Assembly: GCA_964551995.1 (NCBI GenBank)
Contig: CAZKFD010000020.1
Location: forward strand, 1-64,000
From: DATKJS01 sp964551995
Lineage (GTDB): Bacteria; Acidobacteriota; Aminicenantia; Aminicenantales; Saccharicenantaceae
Direction of reading: 5' to 3'
Length of the DNA stretch: 64,000 nt
Positions within the stretch are counted from its first letter, which is position 1; every line of letters starts with the position of its first letter. The notes beneath the pieces were generated by a model, which was not told where the DNA came from, did no database searches, and saw nothing but the letters and a program-made list of their open reading frames with translations. Positions 1-6,916 of this stretch are shown one piece after another. The position numbers and the translations under genes are program-made.

Positions 1-137
1 AGTGGCGGCGGGACTACAACGAGTTCCGGCCGCACAGCTCGCTCGGAGACTTGACTCCGCGGCAGTTCGCTGATAAATACGAAGTCAGTTTAAGAAGCCA
101 AAAAACTCCATTTTTGGCTGGACCAGTTTTCGGGTGA
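1..137 (+). mobile_element. IS3-family transposase (OrfB), C-terminal remnant, truncated by window edge
   Basis: The frame that runs from position 3 to the stop at 135-137 translates to the C-terminal end of an IS3-type integrase-core transposase: it contains WRRDYNEFRPHSSLGDL followed by TPRQFADKY, the hallmark tail of OrfB proteins after the last catalytic Glu. About 20 extra residues follow. The rest of the element lies outside the window, so it cannot be said whether it is intact. A related, more decayed piece occurs at about 18610-18690. Confidence 0.8.
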
Positions 138-155
138 GGCGTCAATCAATCTGGC

Positions 156-184
156 TTGACAAATCTATCTTAGAGGCTTAATTG
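156..184 (+). promoter_or_regulatory. possible sigma70 promoter of the propeller lipoprotein gene
   Basis: A perfect -35 box TTGACA (156-161) is followed after 17 bp by TAATTG (179-184), a poor -10. It sits just after the IS3 remnant and 70 bp before the likely ATG at 253. The weak -10 keeps confidence low. Confidence 0.35.
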
Positions 185-252
185 ATATTGAGAAAGTGGA
201 TTTCCGGAGCAAATCGATAGCGGTTGCTTATCTTAGCTTTGGGGGTTATCGC

Positions 253-792
253 ATGAAAGCCATCTTTGGGAAGGTCATCGTCCTTGGATTGGTTGCGGTT
301 CCCATTGTGGCGTGCGGCGGTGGGGGCAGTGGGAGCTCCACACCCCCGGCAACGGTTTACAAGTACTTCGCCTATGTGGTGAATAATGGAGCTAGTACTG
401 TCTCTGCCTATACCATCGATTCTTCCACGGGGGCCTTGACAGCGATAGGCTCACCCGTTGCCGCGGGGACAAACCCTGAATCTATCGCCATCGACCCCAC
501 GGGTAAATTCGCCTATGTGACGAATATCAATTCGAACAACATCTCTGCCTATACCATTAACTCTTACACGGGGGCCTTGACAGCGATCGCGGGCTCACCC
601 TTTCCCACAGGGCCATATCCCGAGTCCGTTGCCATTGACCCCACGGGCAAGTTCGCCTATGTGACGAGTTACAGTTTGGATAATGTCTGGAGTTATACCA
701 TCGACTCTTCCACGGGAGCCTTGACAGCGATAGGCTCCGTTGCCGCGGGGACAAACCCCTCTTTTATCACCACCATCCAAATAAAGCAGTAA
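253..792 (+). CDS. short beta-propeller lipoprotein (lactonase/YVTN-like repeats)
   Basis: The protein is 179 aa from the ATG at 253; an in-frame ATG at 196 would put a charged 19-residue tail before the signal peptide, so 253 is preferred. The N-terminus is a lipoprotein signal ending in the lipobox IVAC, followed by a Gly/Ser/Pro linker. The rest is three repeats of about 47 residues with cores such as GKFAYVTN, SAYTID and STGALTAIG, typical of 7-bladed lactonase-like/YVTN propellers. The repeats are also visible in DNA (period about 141-144 bp around 421, 562 and 706). Seven blades are usual in the family, so this copy seems to have lost internal repeats while keeping a plausible C-terminal end. 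Predicted location is a membrane-anchored periplasmic or surface face; function is unknown. It is flanked by decayed mobile DNA. Confidence 0.75.
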   Translation: MKAIFGKVIVLGLVAVPIVACGGGGSGSSTPPATVYKYFAYVVNNGASTVSAYTIDSSTGALTAIGSPVAAGTNPESIAIDPTGKFAYVTNINSNNISAYTINSYTGALTAIAGSPFPTGPYPESVAIDPTGKFAYVTSYSLDNVWSYTIDSSTGALTAIGSVAAGTNPSFITTIQIKQ

Positions 793-1117
793 GGCAAGTA
801 AGATAGGAGATGTCGCTGTAGAGCATAATTGACCCCACACCAGTTTCTTCGGAAGCGGGAAGCTTATGCTTGAACTTGCGCGTAGGCTTTCCAATTTTCT
901 TTCTAAAATACGGGCTAAGGCTATTTAACGAGTAGCTCTATCGCGAGTGGGTCAAGGGAAAGGACGCCGATTGACGGCTTACGGGATTTCTTACATAAAT
1001 TCGGCCGAAAACACTATAAAACTGCCTTAAATAGCACGATGACGAAGGGGCGGAATTGAGGGCGCAGATGGGTCCCGGCGGTCCCTATGTCGTTGATTTC
1101 ACAGGGGAAAAAGAGAG

Positions 1118-1192
1118 AGCGCTCGCGATGGCTCGAACACCCGACCTTCTGATTCGCAATCAGACGTTCTATCCTTTCGGGTAACTGATCTT
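1118..1192 (-). pseudogene. tRNA-Arg-like remnant
   Basis: Read on the minus strand, the sequence has a 5-bp anticodon stem (TCTGA/TCAGA) around a seven-base loop TTGCGAA with anticodon-position GCG (would read the Arg codon CGC), a variable region AAGGTC, and a T-arm with the conserved GTTCGAGCC. The D-arm is partly recognisable (GGATAGAAC). The 5' acceptor strand does not pair with the 3' side and one T-stem pair is mismatched, so this is probably a degraded gene. A GCG anticodon is also unusual for bacterial Arg tRNAs. Confidence 0.45.
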
Positions 1193-1213
1193 AAAAGTCG
1201 CCACTCTGTCCAC

Positions 1214-1288
1214 GGCCCTCCTTGACATATAATAGAGCGTCTAACTATAAATCAGTAGGTGGCGTGTTCGAGTCACCCCGGGGGCGCT
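1214..1288 (+). pseudogene. tRNA-like remnant, second copy
   Basis: Only 22 bp from the minus-strand remnant and on the opposite strand. It keeps ATAGAGCGTCTAA, a seven-base loop CTATAAA, TCAGTAGG and a T-arm with GTGTTCGAGTCAC followed by CCCGGGGGCGC. The anticodon position would read ATA, which is not a normal tRNA anticodon, the anticodon stem has a mismatch, and the 5' acceptor and D-arm are not recognisable. A T-run (1290-1295) follows directly. Confidence 0.4.
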
Positions 1289-1430
1289 TCTTTTTTCTTC
1301 CCATATCATCGGCCCAGCGTTTCATGTTCCAATAACCAGAATTCCGCGAAAATCGACCAATAATTGGGAGTGCGGCTTAATTCGGACAGTCGGCAGGCTC
1401 CAGCTTCAGGTCTCTGAGCACGGACTTAAT

Positions 1431-1497
1431 GTCCGAGCCCCAGAGGCAAAATAGTTGAAAATCTCACTTCAGAGGTGGTATCGTAAGCGAGGGGAGG
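1431..1497 (+). repeat. direct repeat, copy 1
   Basis: Imperfect direct repeat of the segment at 2113-2172. The shared core is GTTGAAAA, then CTTCAGAGGT, GTATCGT and AGCG. The two copies flank the orphan ORF at 1654-1971. Confidence 0.6.
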
Positions 1498-1653
1498 TAA
1501 TTATGAGCCGGAGCCATACGGACTCTTGGGAGGCCAGATCGTGCTTTTCTGAGGCGGCGGTGATGCTCCTGCCAAGGGCTATATGGTGACTGGTTTGCCA
1601 GGGGACAAAAGCTCGGACCGATGCGGCCGACATGTTAGAATAATGATCACCGA

Positions 1654-1971
1654 ATGGTAGAAAATAATAGCAATGAAATAGCGACTCAATTAGCTATTGC
1701 CGTTGAGGGTCTACATAATTGCCGAGCCACGTTTCTTGATGCCGTCCCGGTAATTGAAAAATTCGGGGAAAAAACCGTTTGGGAAGGTATTGTCTATGTT
1801 TTTCACTTGATCAGACATCCTCAGGCTGAGAAATGTTATGCGTGGTATTCGGACAATCCCGAAACGGGCAAGCGCCGTTATTATGCAGTCTTACATCTGC
1901 CCCCAATAGACTCTCCGGGAAAGGCTGTTCGGGCATCAATTGTCCACGGCCACAAGGCCGGGAAATCATAG
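1654..1971 (+). CDS. hypothetical protein, 105 aa
   Basis: I do not recognise this protein. It is soluble, with no signal peptide or membrane segment, and has an acidic N-terminal half and a basic end. Composition looks protein-like (WEGIVYVFHLIRHPQ, CYAWYSDNP), and base composition is markedly AT-richer than the neighbouring genes, suggesting recent acquisition. No good Shine-Dalgarno sequence precedes the ATG. It lies between two direct repeats. It may be a real accessory gene or a chance frame. Confidence 0.45.
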   Translation: MVENNSNEIATQLAIAVEGLHNCRATFLDAVPVIEKFGEKTVWEGIVYVFHLIRHPQAEKCYAWYSDNPETGKRRYYAVLHLPPIDSPGKAVRASIVHGHKAGKS

Positions 1972-2112
1972 CTGCGACTAACCTGCTGCCAGAAAATAGG
2001 CCCCAATATAATGAGAAAAAATCTGGGCGTGGACCTCATGCCTGAAGCCCGTGCAACATGAGAACGGAGTCTTGTGGCAAAATTCGAGTGAGGAGGATGT
2101 CGCGGATGAAGA

Positions 2113-2172
2113 TGTCCAAGTTCACAGAGGGTTGAAAAACCTGGCTTCAGAGGTAGTATCGTGAGCGGAGGT
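2113..2172 (+). repeat. direct repeat, copy 2
   Basis: Second copy of the 1431-1497 segment, about 680 bp downstream and close to the 3' end of dnaK. Roughly 80-85% identical over the core by eye. Confidence 0.6.
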
Positions 2173-2213
2173 GGGTCAATCGAAGCTCCGGTTAGGTCGA
2201 TCCGAGAGCAAGG

Positions 2214-4139
2214 TCAGGCCTTTGTCCCTCCGCCCTTGTTCTTTTCGTCCTCGTCGACGACCTCGGCGTCGACGACATCGTCCTCTTTCCCGCCGCCCGA
2301 CGGCTGTTGTGATCCGCTGGCTCCGCCTGTCCCGCTGGTCGGGCCTCCCTGTCTGCCCGCCGTCTGCTTGTAGATTTCTTCTGCGAGCTTGTGCGAGGCC
2401 CGCGTCAGGGCGTCGATGCCCTTCCGAATGCTATCGGCGTTCTTGTCATTGACGGCGGACTTCAGGTCGTTCATGGCCGCCTCAATGGCTGCCCGATCGT
2501 TCTGACCGACCTTGTCACCGAAGTCCTTGAGCGACTTCTCCGTCGAGTAGATGAGCGTGTCGGCCTGGTTGGTGAGTTCGGCCATCTCTTTCCTTTTGAC
2601 GTCCTCAGCGGCGAACTTCTCCGCTTCCTTGACCATCTGCTCGATGTCGTTCTCCGAGAGCTTCTTGGGTGCCGTGATCCGGATGGACTGCTCCTTGCCG
2701 GTGCCAAGGTCCTTGGCGGTCACGTGGACGATACCGTTCGTGTCTATGTCGAAGGCAACGTCAATCTGCGGGACACCCCGCGGCGCCGGTGGGATGCCTA
2801 CGAGGTCGAACCGGCCGAGCTCAACGTTGTTGTCAGCCATCGGTCGTTCGCCCTGGAGGACGCGGATGGTCACCGCCGCCTGGTTGTCCTCAGCCGTCGA
2901 AAAGATCTGGCTCTTCCGCGTCGGGATGGTTGTGTTTCTCTCGATGAGCTTGGTGAAAACGCCGCCCAACGTCTCGATGCCCAGGGAGAGAGGCGTCACG
3001 TCGAGAAGCAGGACCTCCTTGACCTCGCCCTTGATGACAGAAGCCTGGATGGCCGCGCCCATGGCGACGCACTCCATCGGGTCGATGCCCCGCTCAATCT
3101 TCTTTCCGAAGTAGTCCTCGAGGAACTTCTGAACGATGGGCATGCGGGTCGGACCGCCGACCATGATGATCTTGTCGACGCTCTTGGCGTCAAAGGACGT
3201 GCTTTCTTTTTCGAGCGCCGCCTTGGCGTCGTTGATGGCCTGCTCGAGCGGACCGCGGCAGCGCTCGATGATGGGCCGGACGAGCTCATCGAGCCTGGCC
3301 CGGTTGATGGCCATGGTTAGGTGTTTGGGACCAGAGGCGTCGGCCGTGATGAACGGTAGATTGATGTCCGTCGACAGTGTGCTCGACAGCTCGACCTTGG
3401 CCCTCTCCGCGGCTTCCCGCAGGCGTTGCATGGCCATGGCATCCTTGCGGAGGTCGATGCCCGTGTCGCGCTGGAACTGCTTGGCGATGTCGTCGATGAG
3501 GACGTTGTCCATGTCGGTGCCGCCGAGCTGCGTGTCGCCGGCCGTGGCCAGAACCTTGAAGCCGCCCTCCTTCCACATCTCCATGATCGTCACGTCGAGC
3601 GTGCCGCCGCCAAAGTCAAAGACCATAACATTGAGTTCCTTGCCCGACTTGTCGAGCCCGTAGGCGAGGCAGGCTGCCGTTGGTTCGTTGATAACGCGGA
3701 GGACCTTGAGGCCGGCGATCTCCCCCGCGTCCCTGGTCGCCGTCCGCTGGTTGTCATCGAAATACGCCGGACAGGTGATGACGACTTCTTCGACAGTGTC
3801 GCCAAGATAGGCCTCGGCGTCGCGCTTGATCTTCTGGAGGATGAAGGCCGAGATCTGTTGCGGCGTGTATTCCTGGCCGAGGATCTTGTACTTGTAGTCG
3901 GTCCCCATCTTGCGCTTGACGGCCTGGATCGTCTGCTTGGGATTCACGGCCGCCTGGCGTCTGGCTGGCTCGCCGACGAGGAGCTGCCCATCCTTGGTGA
4001 AAGCGACGTACGAGGGGAAGGCCTTGCCCGAGGCCGCGCCGGCGCCTTCAGCGGAGGGGATGATGAGCGGACGGTCTCTCTCCATAACCGCTGCCGCCGA
4101 GTTCGAGGTCCCCAGGTCGATGCCGATGACTCTAGCCAT
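2214..4139 (-). CDS. dnaK: Hsp70 chaperone DnaK
   Basis: ATP-dependent cytoplasmic chaperone of 641 aa, full length. The N-terminal ATPase domain (about 1-380) starts with GIDLGTSNSAAAV (phosphate loop 1), and has FDFGGGTLDVT near 185 and MVGGPTRMP near 330. The substrate domain follows with DVTPLSLGIETLGG, and a Lys/Glu-rich lid ends in an acidic, Gly-rich tail with DDVVDAEVVDED. The N-terminal wording (GTSNSAAA, FPSYVAFTKDGQLLVGEPAR, KRKMGTDYK) resembles the DnaK type of archaea and some thermophiles more than the GTTNS proteobacterial type. No grpE or dnaJ lies next to it. Its own sigma70-like promoter is readable upstream; no CIRCE element was seen. Confidence 0.97.
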   Translation of the reverse strand: MARVIGIDLGTSNSAAAVMERDRPLIIPSAEGAGAASGKAFPSYVAFTKDGQLLVGEPARRQAAVNPKQTIQAVKRKMGTDYKYKILGQEYTPQQISAFILQKIKRDAEAYLGDTVEEVVITCPAYFDDNQRTATRDAGEIAGLKVLRVINEPTAACLAYGLDKSGKELNVMVFDFGGGTLDVTIMEMWKEGGFKVLATAGDTQLGGTDMDNVLIDDIAKQFQRDTGIDLRKDAMAMQRLREAAERAKVELSSTLSTDINLPFITADASGPKHLTMAINRARLDELVRPIIERCRGPLEQAINDAKAALEKESTSFDAKSVDKIIMVGGPTRMPIVQKFLEDYFGKKIERGIDPMECVAMGAAIQASVIKGEVKEVLLLDVTPLSLGIETLGGVFTKLIERNTTIPTRKSQIFSTAEDNQAAVTIRVLQGERPMADNNVELGRFDLVGIPPAPRGVPQIDVAFDIDTNGIVHVTAKDLGTGKEQSIRITAPKKLSENDIEQMVKEAEKFAAEDVKRKEMAELTNQADTLIYSTEKSLKDFGDKVGQNDRAAIEAAMNDLKSAVNDKNADSIRKGIDALTRASHKLAEEIYKQTAGRQGGPTSGTGGASGSQQPSGGGKEDDVVDAEVVDEDEKNKGGGTKA

Positions 4140-4292
4140 GATGTCCTCCTTTCGCGGGCCAGGGTAACGCTGCTGGCCTCGCTCACGCTGCCGCGCAGGG
4201 AAATGTCAAAACCGGAGAACGGAGCCGGATGCCGATAAAAAGGGAATAGCTTGAAGATCGAATCGTGCCGGGACCGTCCCCCTCCTTTAAAA

Positions 4293-4321
4293 ATGATAGG
4301 GTACAGCCGAAAGAGTGTCAA
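4293..4321 (-). promoter_or_regulatory. sigma70-type promoter of dnaK
   Basis: On the minus strand TTGACA (4321-4316) is followed after exactly 17 bp by TATCAT (4298-4293). Transcription would start near 4286, giving a leader of about 150 nt before the dnaK ATG at 4139. The leader carries no obvious CIRCE inverted repeat. Confidence 0.6.
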
Positions 4322-4492
4322 GCGCCGGCTTCGCCAGGTGGGGAAACGGCGGTCGCTTCTCAGGGTCCAGCGTGGGACCTCAGGAGCCACAGTTTTCAGG
4401 GATGACATCCTGCCGAAGTTACGAACATCTGTTGACATGGTCAACGACGGGACCCGAGAAGGTCGGAATAGGAGTTGAATTGCGTGTGAATC

Positions 4493-4519
4493 TTGACATT
4501 CCTCAACATTTTTTATAAA
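4493..4519 (+). promoter_or_regulatory. promoter of the cobalamin riboswitch/btuB transcript
   Basis: TTGACA (4493-4498) and TATAAA (4514-4519) separated by 15 bp, immediately upstream of the riboswitch. The spacer is slightly short, but location and both boxes fit. Confidence 0.55.
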
Positions 4520-4524
4520 AAGAA

Positions 4525-4707
4525 TTCTGGGTTTAACTGAAGGGAAGTCCGTTTAAAGCGGACACAGCCCCCGCTACTGTATCCGGGGACGATTCCCAGA
4601 AGATGCCACGGCCGAGAGGCCGGAAGGCCTGGGAGGAGAACGATCCGGGAGTCAGGAAACCTTCTTTAAGCCTGAGGCAGCCGGTCTTCGAGGGGAAGGC
4701 AGGGGCT
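4525..4707 (+). promoter_or_regulatory. cobalamin (B12) riboswitch
   Basis: The leader has the conserved blocks of the cobalamin aptamer in the right order: GGGAAGTCCG (4542-4551), ACAGCCCCCGCTACTGT (4564-4580), GATGCCACGG (4602-4611), GGAAGGCC (4622-4629) and the B12 box GAGTCAGGAAACC (4649-4661). It precedes a BtuB-like receptor. A weak hairpin (4669-4674 with 4700-4707) followed by six Ts (4709-4714) may be the expression-platform terminator, so repression by adenosylcobalamin is the likely control. Confidence 0.9.
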
Positions 4708-4774
4708 ATTTTTTGTTTACAATCCCCTAATCCCCCAGAATAAAAATGGCGGGGGCGACGACGGAGATTTCTCC

Positions 4775-6736
4775 ATGGACAGACGCGCGCCCGCCCTCCC
4801 GATCGTGGCGATCCTGGCTTTTGCCTTGCCAGGTCTGCTTTTAGCCGACGAGAACCCATCCCCTTCCGCCCAATCGCAAGAATACGAGGTCGTCGTGACG
4901 GCGACAAAGATCGAAACGCCCGAGAAAGAACTCGCCAGTTGCGTCACCGTTATCACGAGACAGCAGCTCGTCCAGACCCACCGGACCACCGTCCTGGACG
5001 CCTTGACGGACCTTATCGGCCTTTCCGTGACCCAAAACGGCGGCGCGGGGTCCGTGGCCTCCATTTTCATCAGAGGCGCGAACAGCGAACACACCCTCGT
5101 CCTCATCGATGGAGTCGCGGTCAACGACCCCATTGATCCCTCACGGTCCTACGACCTGTCCCATCTGTTCTTGAACCAGGTGGAGCGGATCGAGATCATC
5201 CGTGGCCCCCAGAGCCCCCTCTATGGCTCGGACGCTATGAGCGGCGTAATCAACATCATCACCCGGAAAGGTCACGGCCCGCCCCAGCTGTCCTTCTCCT
5301 GTTCGGCCGGCTCCTACGGCACCGTGAGCGGCGACTTCGGCCTCTCGGGCTCGACCGGGGCCGCCGATTATTCCCTGGGTCTTTCGGCCTTCCGGACGAC
5401 TGGCATCTCCGCGGCCGACTCTCATCTTCCTGGCAACACCGAGCCGGACGGTTACCGGAACCTTTCCCTGTCGGGAAGGTTCGGCTATGCCATTCGGAAG
5501 AATCTCGACCTCGATGTCATGGTCCGTACCATTACGGACCGGACCAACCTCGCCGATTTCGGCGGCCCCTACGGCGACGATCCTAACGACGTCCAGTATT
5601 ACCGGTCGATGCTCGTCAGGGCCCTCCTCCGTGGCCTTTTCTTGGGCAACCGCTGGGAGCAAAAACTCTCCGTGTCCTGGGTTGGCTCCGACCGCAAACT
5701 CGTGAACCCTCCCGACGACCTCCACCCGCTCGAGAGCGAATACGGAGCATACGGCAGCGGCCTGGTCGAAGTCGACTGGCAGAACAACTTCTTCATTAGC
5801 TCGGCGCAAACCCTGACCGCCGGCCTCGACTTCAGCAACGAACAGGGACACTCCGATTATACGTCTCAGAGTCCGTCGGGAAACTCGGAAAGCTCTTTCC
5901 CCGACGAGCAGGCCCAGGCGGCAGGGCTCTACGTTCAAGACCAGTGGAAAGCCGGAAAGGGATTCTTCCTCACGGCGGGGGCGCGGCTCGATGTCCACAG
6001 CCGGACCGGGACGGCTCTGACCTACAGGATCGCTCCGGCCTATCTCCTCAAAAGCACGGGGACGAAATTCAGGGCGACCCTCGGCACGGGATTCAAATCC
6101 CCGTCCCTCTACCAGCTCTATGCCCCGCCCACGTCCTTCGGGCCGATCGGCAATATCCATCTCTTGCCGGAACGAGTCACGGGCTGGGACGCGGGCGTCG
6201 ATCAGGACGTTCTCGGGAACAGCCTTCGCTTCGGACTGACCTACTTCCGCAATTCCTTTCGTGACCTCATCGATTTCGACTACGGTCTCGGCTACATCAA
6301 CATCGGCCGCGCGAGGACGTCTGGGCTCGAGGCGTCCCTCGAGTCGTCTCCGATCGGGCCGGACGGGTGGCTGAGCCTCAGAGCTTCCTACACACGCCTC
6401 ACGGCCCGCGACGAAGTCTCCGGCGCTCCGCTGCTGCGGCGGCCGAAGGACAAGTTCTCGGCCGACATCACGTCCCGCTTTCGGAACCGCTTCGACCTCA
6501 CTGTCTCGGTCCTCTTCGTCGGAAGGCGGGCCGACGAGGAATTCAGCACATATCCTTATCAGATCGTCACGCTTCCGGGATATGTGCTTGTCAACCTCGT
6601 CCTCACGAAGCCCCTGAGCCGGTCGCTCGAGCTCTTTCTGCGCCTGGACAACATCTTCAACCGATGGTACGAGGAGGTCTGGGGCTACGGGACGTACGGG
6701 TTCAACGCCTCCGTCGGCATCAGGCTGAGCCACTAG
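4775..6736 (+). CDS. btuB: TonB-dependent outer-membrane receptor, BtuB-like (cobalamin uptake)
   Basis: 653-aa outer-membrane transporter that would import corrinoids, energised by TonB. The N-terminus is a signal peptide (hydrophobic stretch to about residue 24). A TonB box EYEVVVTATK follows at about residue 36. The plug domain is clear (QNGGAGSVASIFIRGANSEH, VLIDGVAVNDP, ERIEIIRGPQSPLYGSDAMS, GVINIITRKG), then a 22-strand barrel to the end. The C-terminus ends in VGIRLSH rather than the usual terminal aromatic residue. The specificity call rests mainly on the cobalamin riboswitch directly upstream. No btuFCD genes lie next to it. Confidence 0.9.
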   Translation: MDRRAPALPIVAILAFALPGLLLADENPSPSAQSQEYEVVVTATKIETPEKELASCVTVITRQQLVQTHRTTVLDALTDLIGLSVTQNGGAGSVASIFIRGANSEHTLVLIDGVAVNDPIDPSRSYDLSHLFLNQVERIEIIRGPQSPLYGSDAMSGVINIITRKGHGPPQLSFSCSAGSYGTVSGDFGLSGSTGAADYSLGLSAFRTTGISAADSHLPGNTEPDGYRNLSLSGRFGYAIRKNLDLDVMVRTITDRTNLADFGGPYGDDPNDVQYYRSMLVRALLRGLFLGNRWEQKLSVSWVGSDRKLVNPPDDLHPLESEYGAYGSGLVEVDWQNNFFISSAQTLTAGLDFSNEQGHSDYTSQSPSGNSESSFPDEQAQAAGLYVQDQWKAGKGFFLTAGARLDVHSRTGTALTYRIAPAYLLKSTGTKFRATLGTGFKSPSLYQLYAPPTSFGPIGNIHLLPERVTGWDAGVDQDVLGNSLRFGLTYFRNSFRDLIDFDYGLGYINIGRARTSGLEASLESSPIGPDGWLSLRASYTRLTARDEVSGAPLLRRPKDKFSADITSRFRNRFDLTVSVLFVGRRADEEFSTYPYQIVTLPGYVLVNLVLTKPLSRSLELFLRLDNIFNRWYEEVWGYGTYGFNASVGIRLSH

Positions 6737-6802
6737 CGCTGCAAGAGGCGGTGACCTGCCCTTCGAAAAGCAGTCTAGGCAAAATACGAGAAAAGCTGGG
6801 AG

Positions 6803-6827
6803 TGAGGTTTCCCGGCTGGAAACCTCA
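6803..6827. terminator. perfect hairpin between convergent genes
   Basis: TGAGGTTTCC and GGAAACCTCA form a 10-bp perfect stem with a 5-base loop, in the 180-bp gap between the convergent btuB-like and M1-peptidase genes. There is no T-run on either side, so a bidirectional terminator role is likely but not certain. Nothing else is seen in this gap. Confidence 0.5.
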
Positions 6828-6916
6828 AGTGACGGCCCTCTCGCTGGGCGTGTATAAGATCAGGCCGGCAGGCCGTTCGAAATCGAACTCTCGCCCGTTC
6901 CTGGAAATGACGGGCG

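Larger units (their letters stand above)
793..1653. other. gene-poor, AT-richer region with remnants
   Basis: No convincing protein gene is seen in these 860 bases. GC content is visibly lower than in the rest of the window. The stretch holds two tRNA-like remnants (about 1118-1192 minus, 1214-1288 plus) and one copy of a direct repeat (1431-1497). A 28-codon frame with a good GGGGAGG ribosome site starts at 1503, but nothing supports it being a gene. Confidence 0.6.

Noticed and set aside
828..860. IS terminal repeat suggested by TGACCCCACACCAG
   Set aside because: It does not match the end of the IS3 remnant at 100-137 and no partner copy was found in the window.
1503..1589. 28-codon ORF with a strong ribosome site
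   Set aside because: No conserved features; the ribosome site is part of the direct repeat and the second copy lacks an ATG.
4140..4292. CIRCE/HrcA operator in the dnaK leader
   Set aside because: The inverted repeat TTAGCACTC-N9-GAGTGCTAA or a near match is not found.
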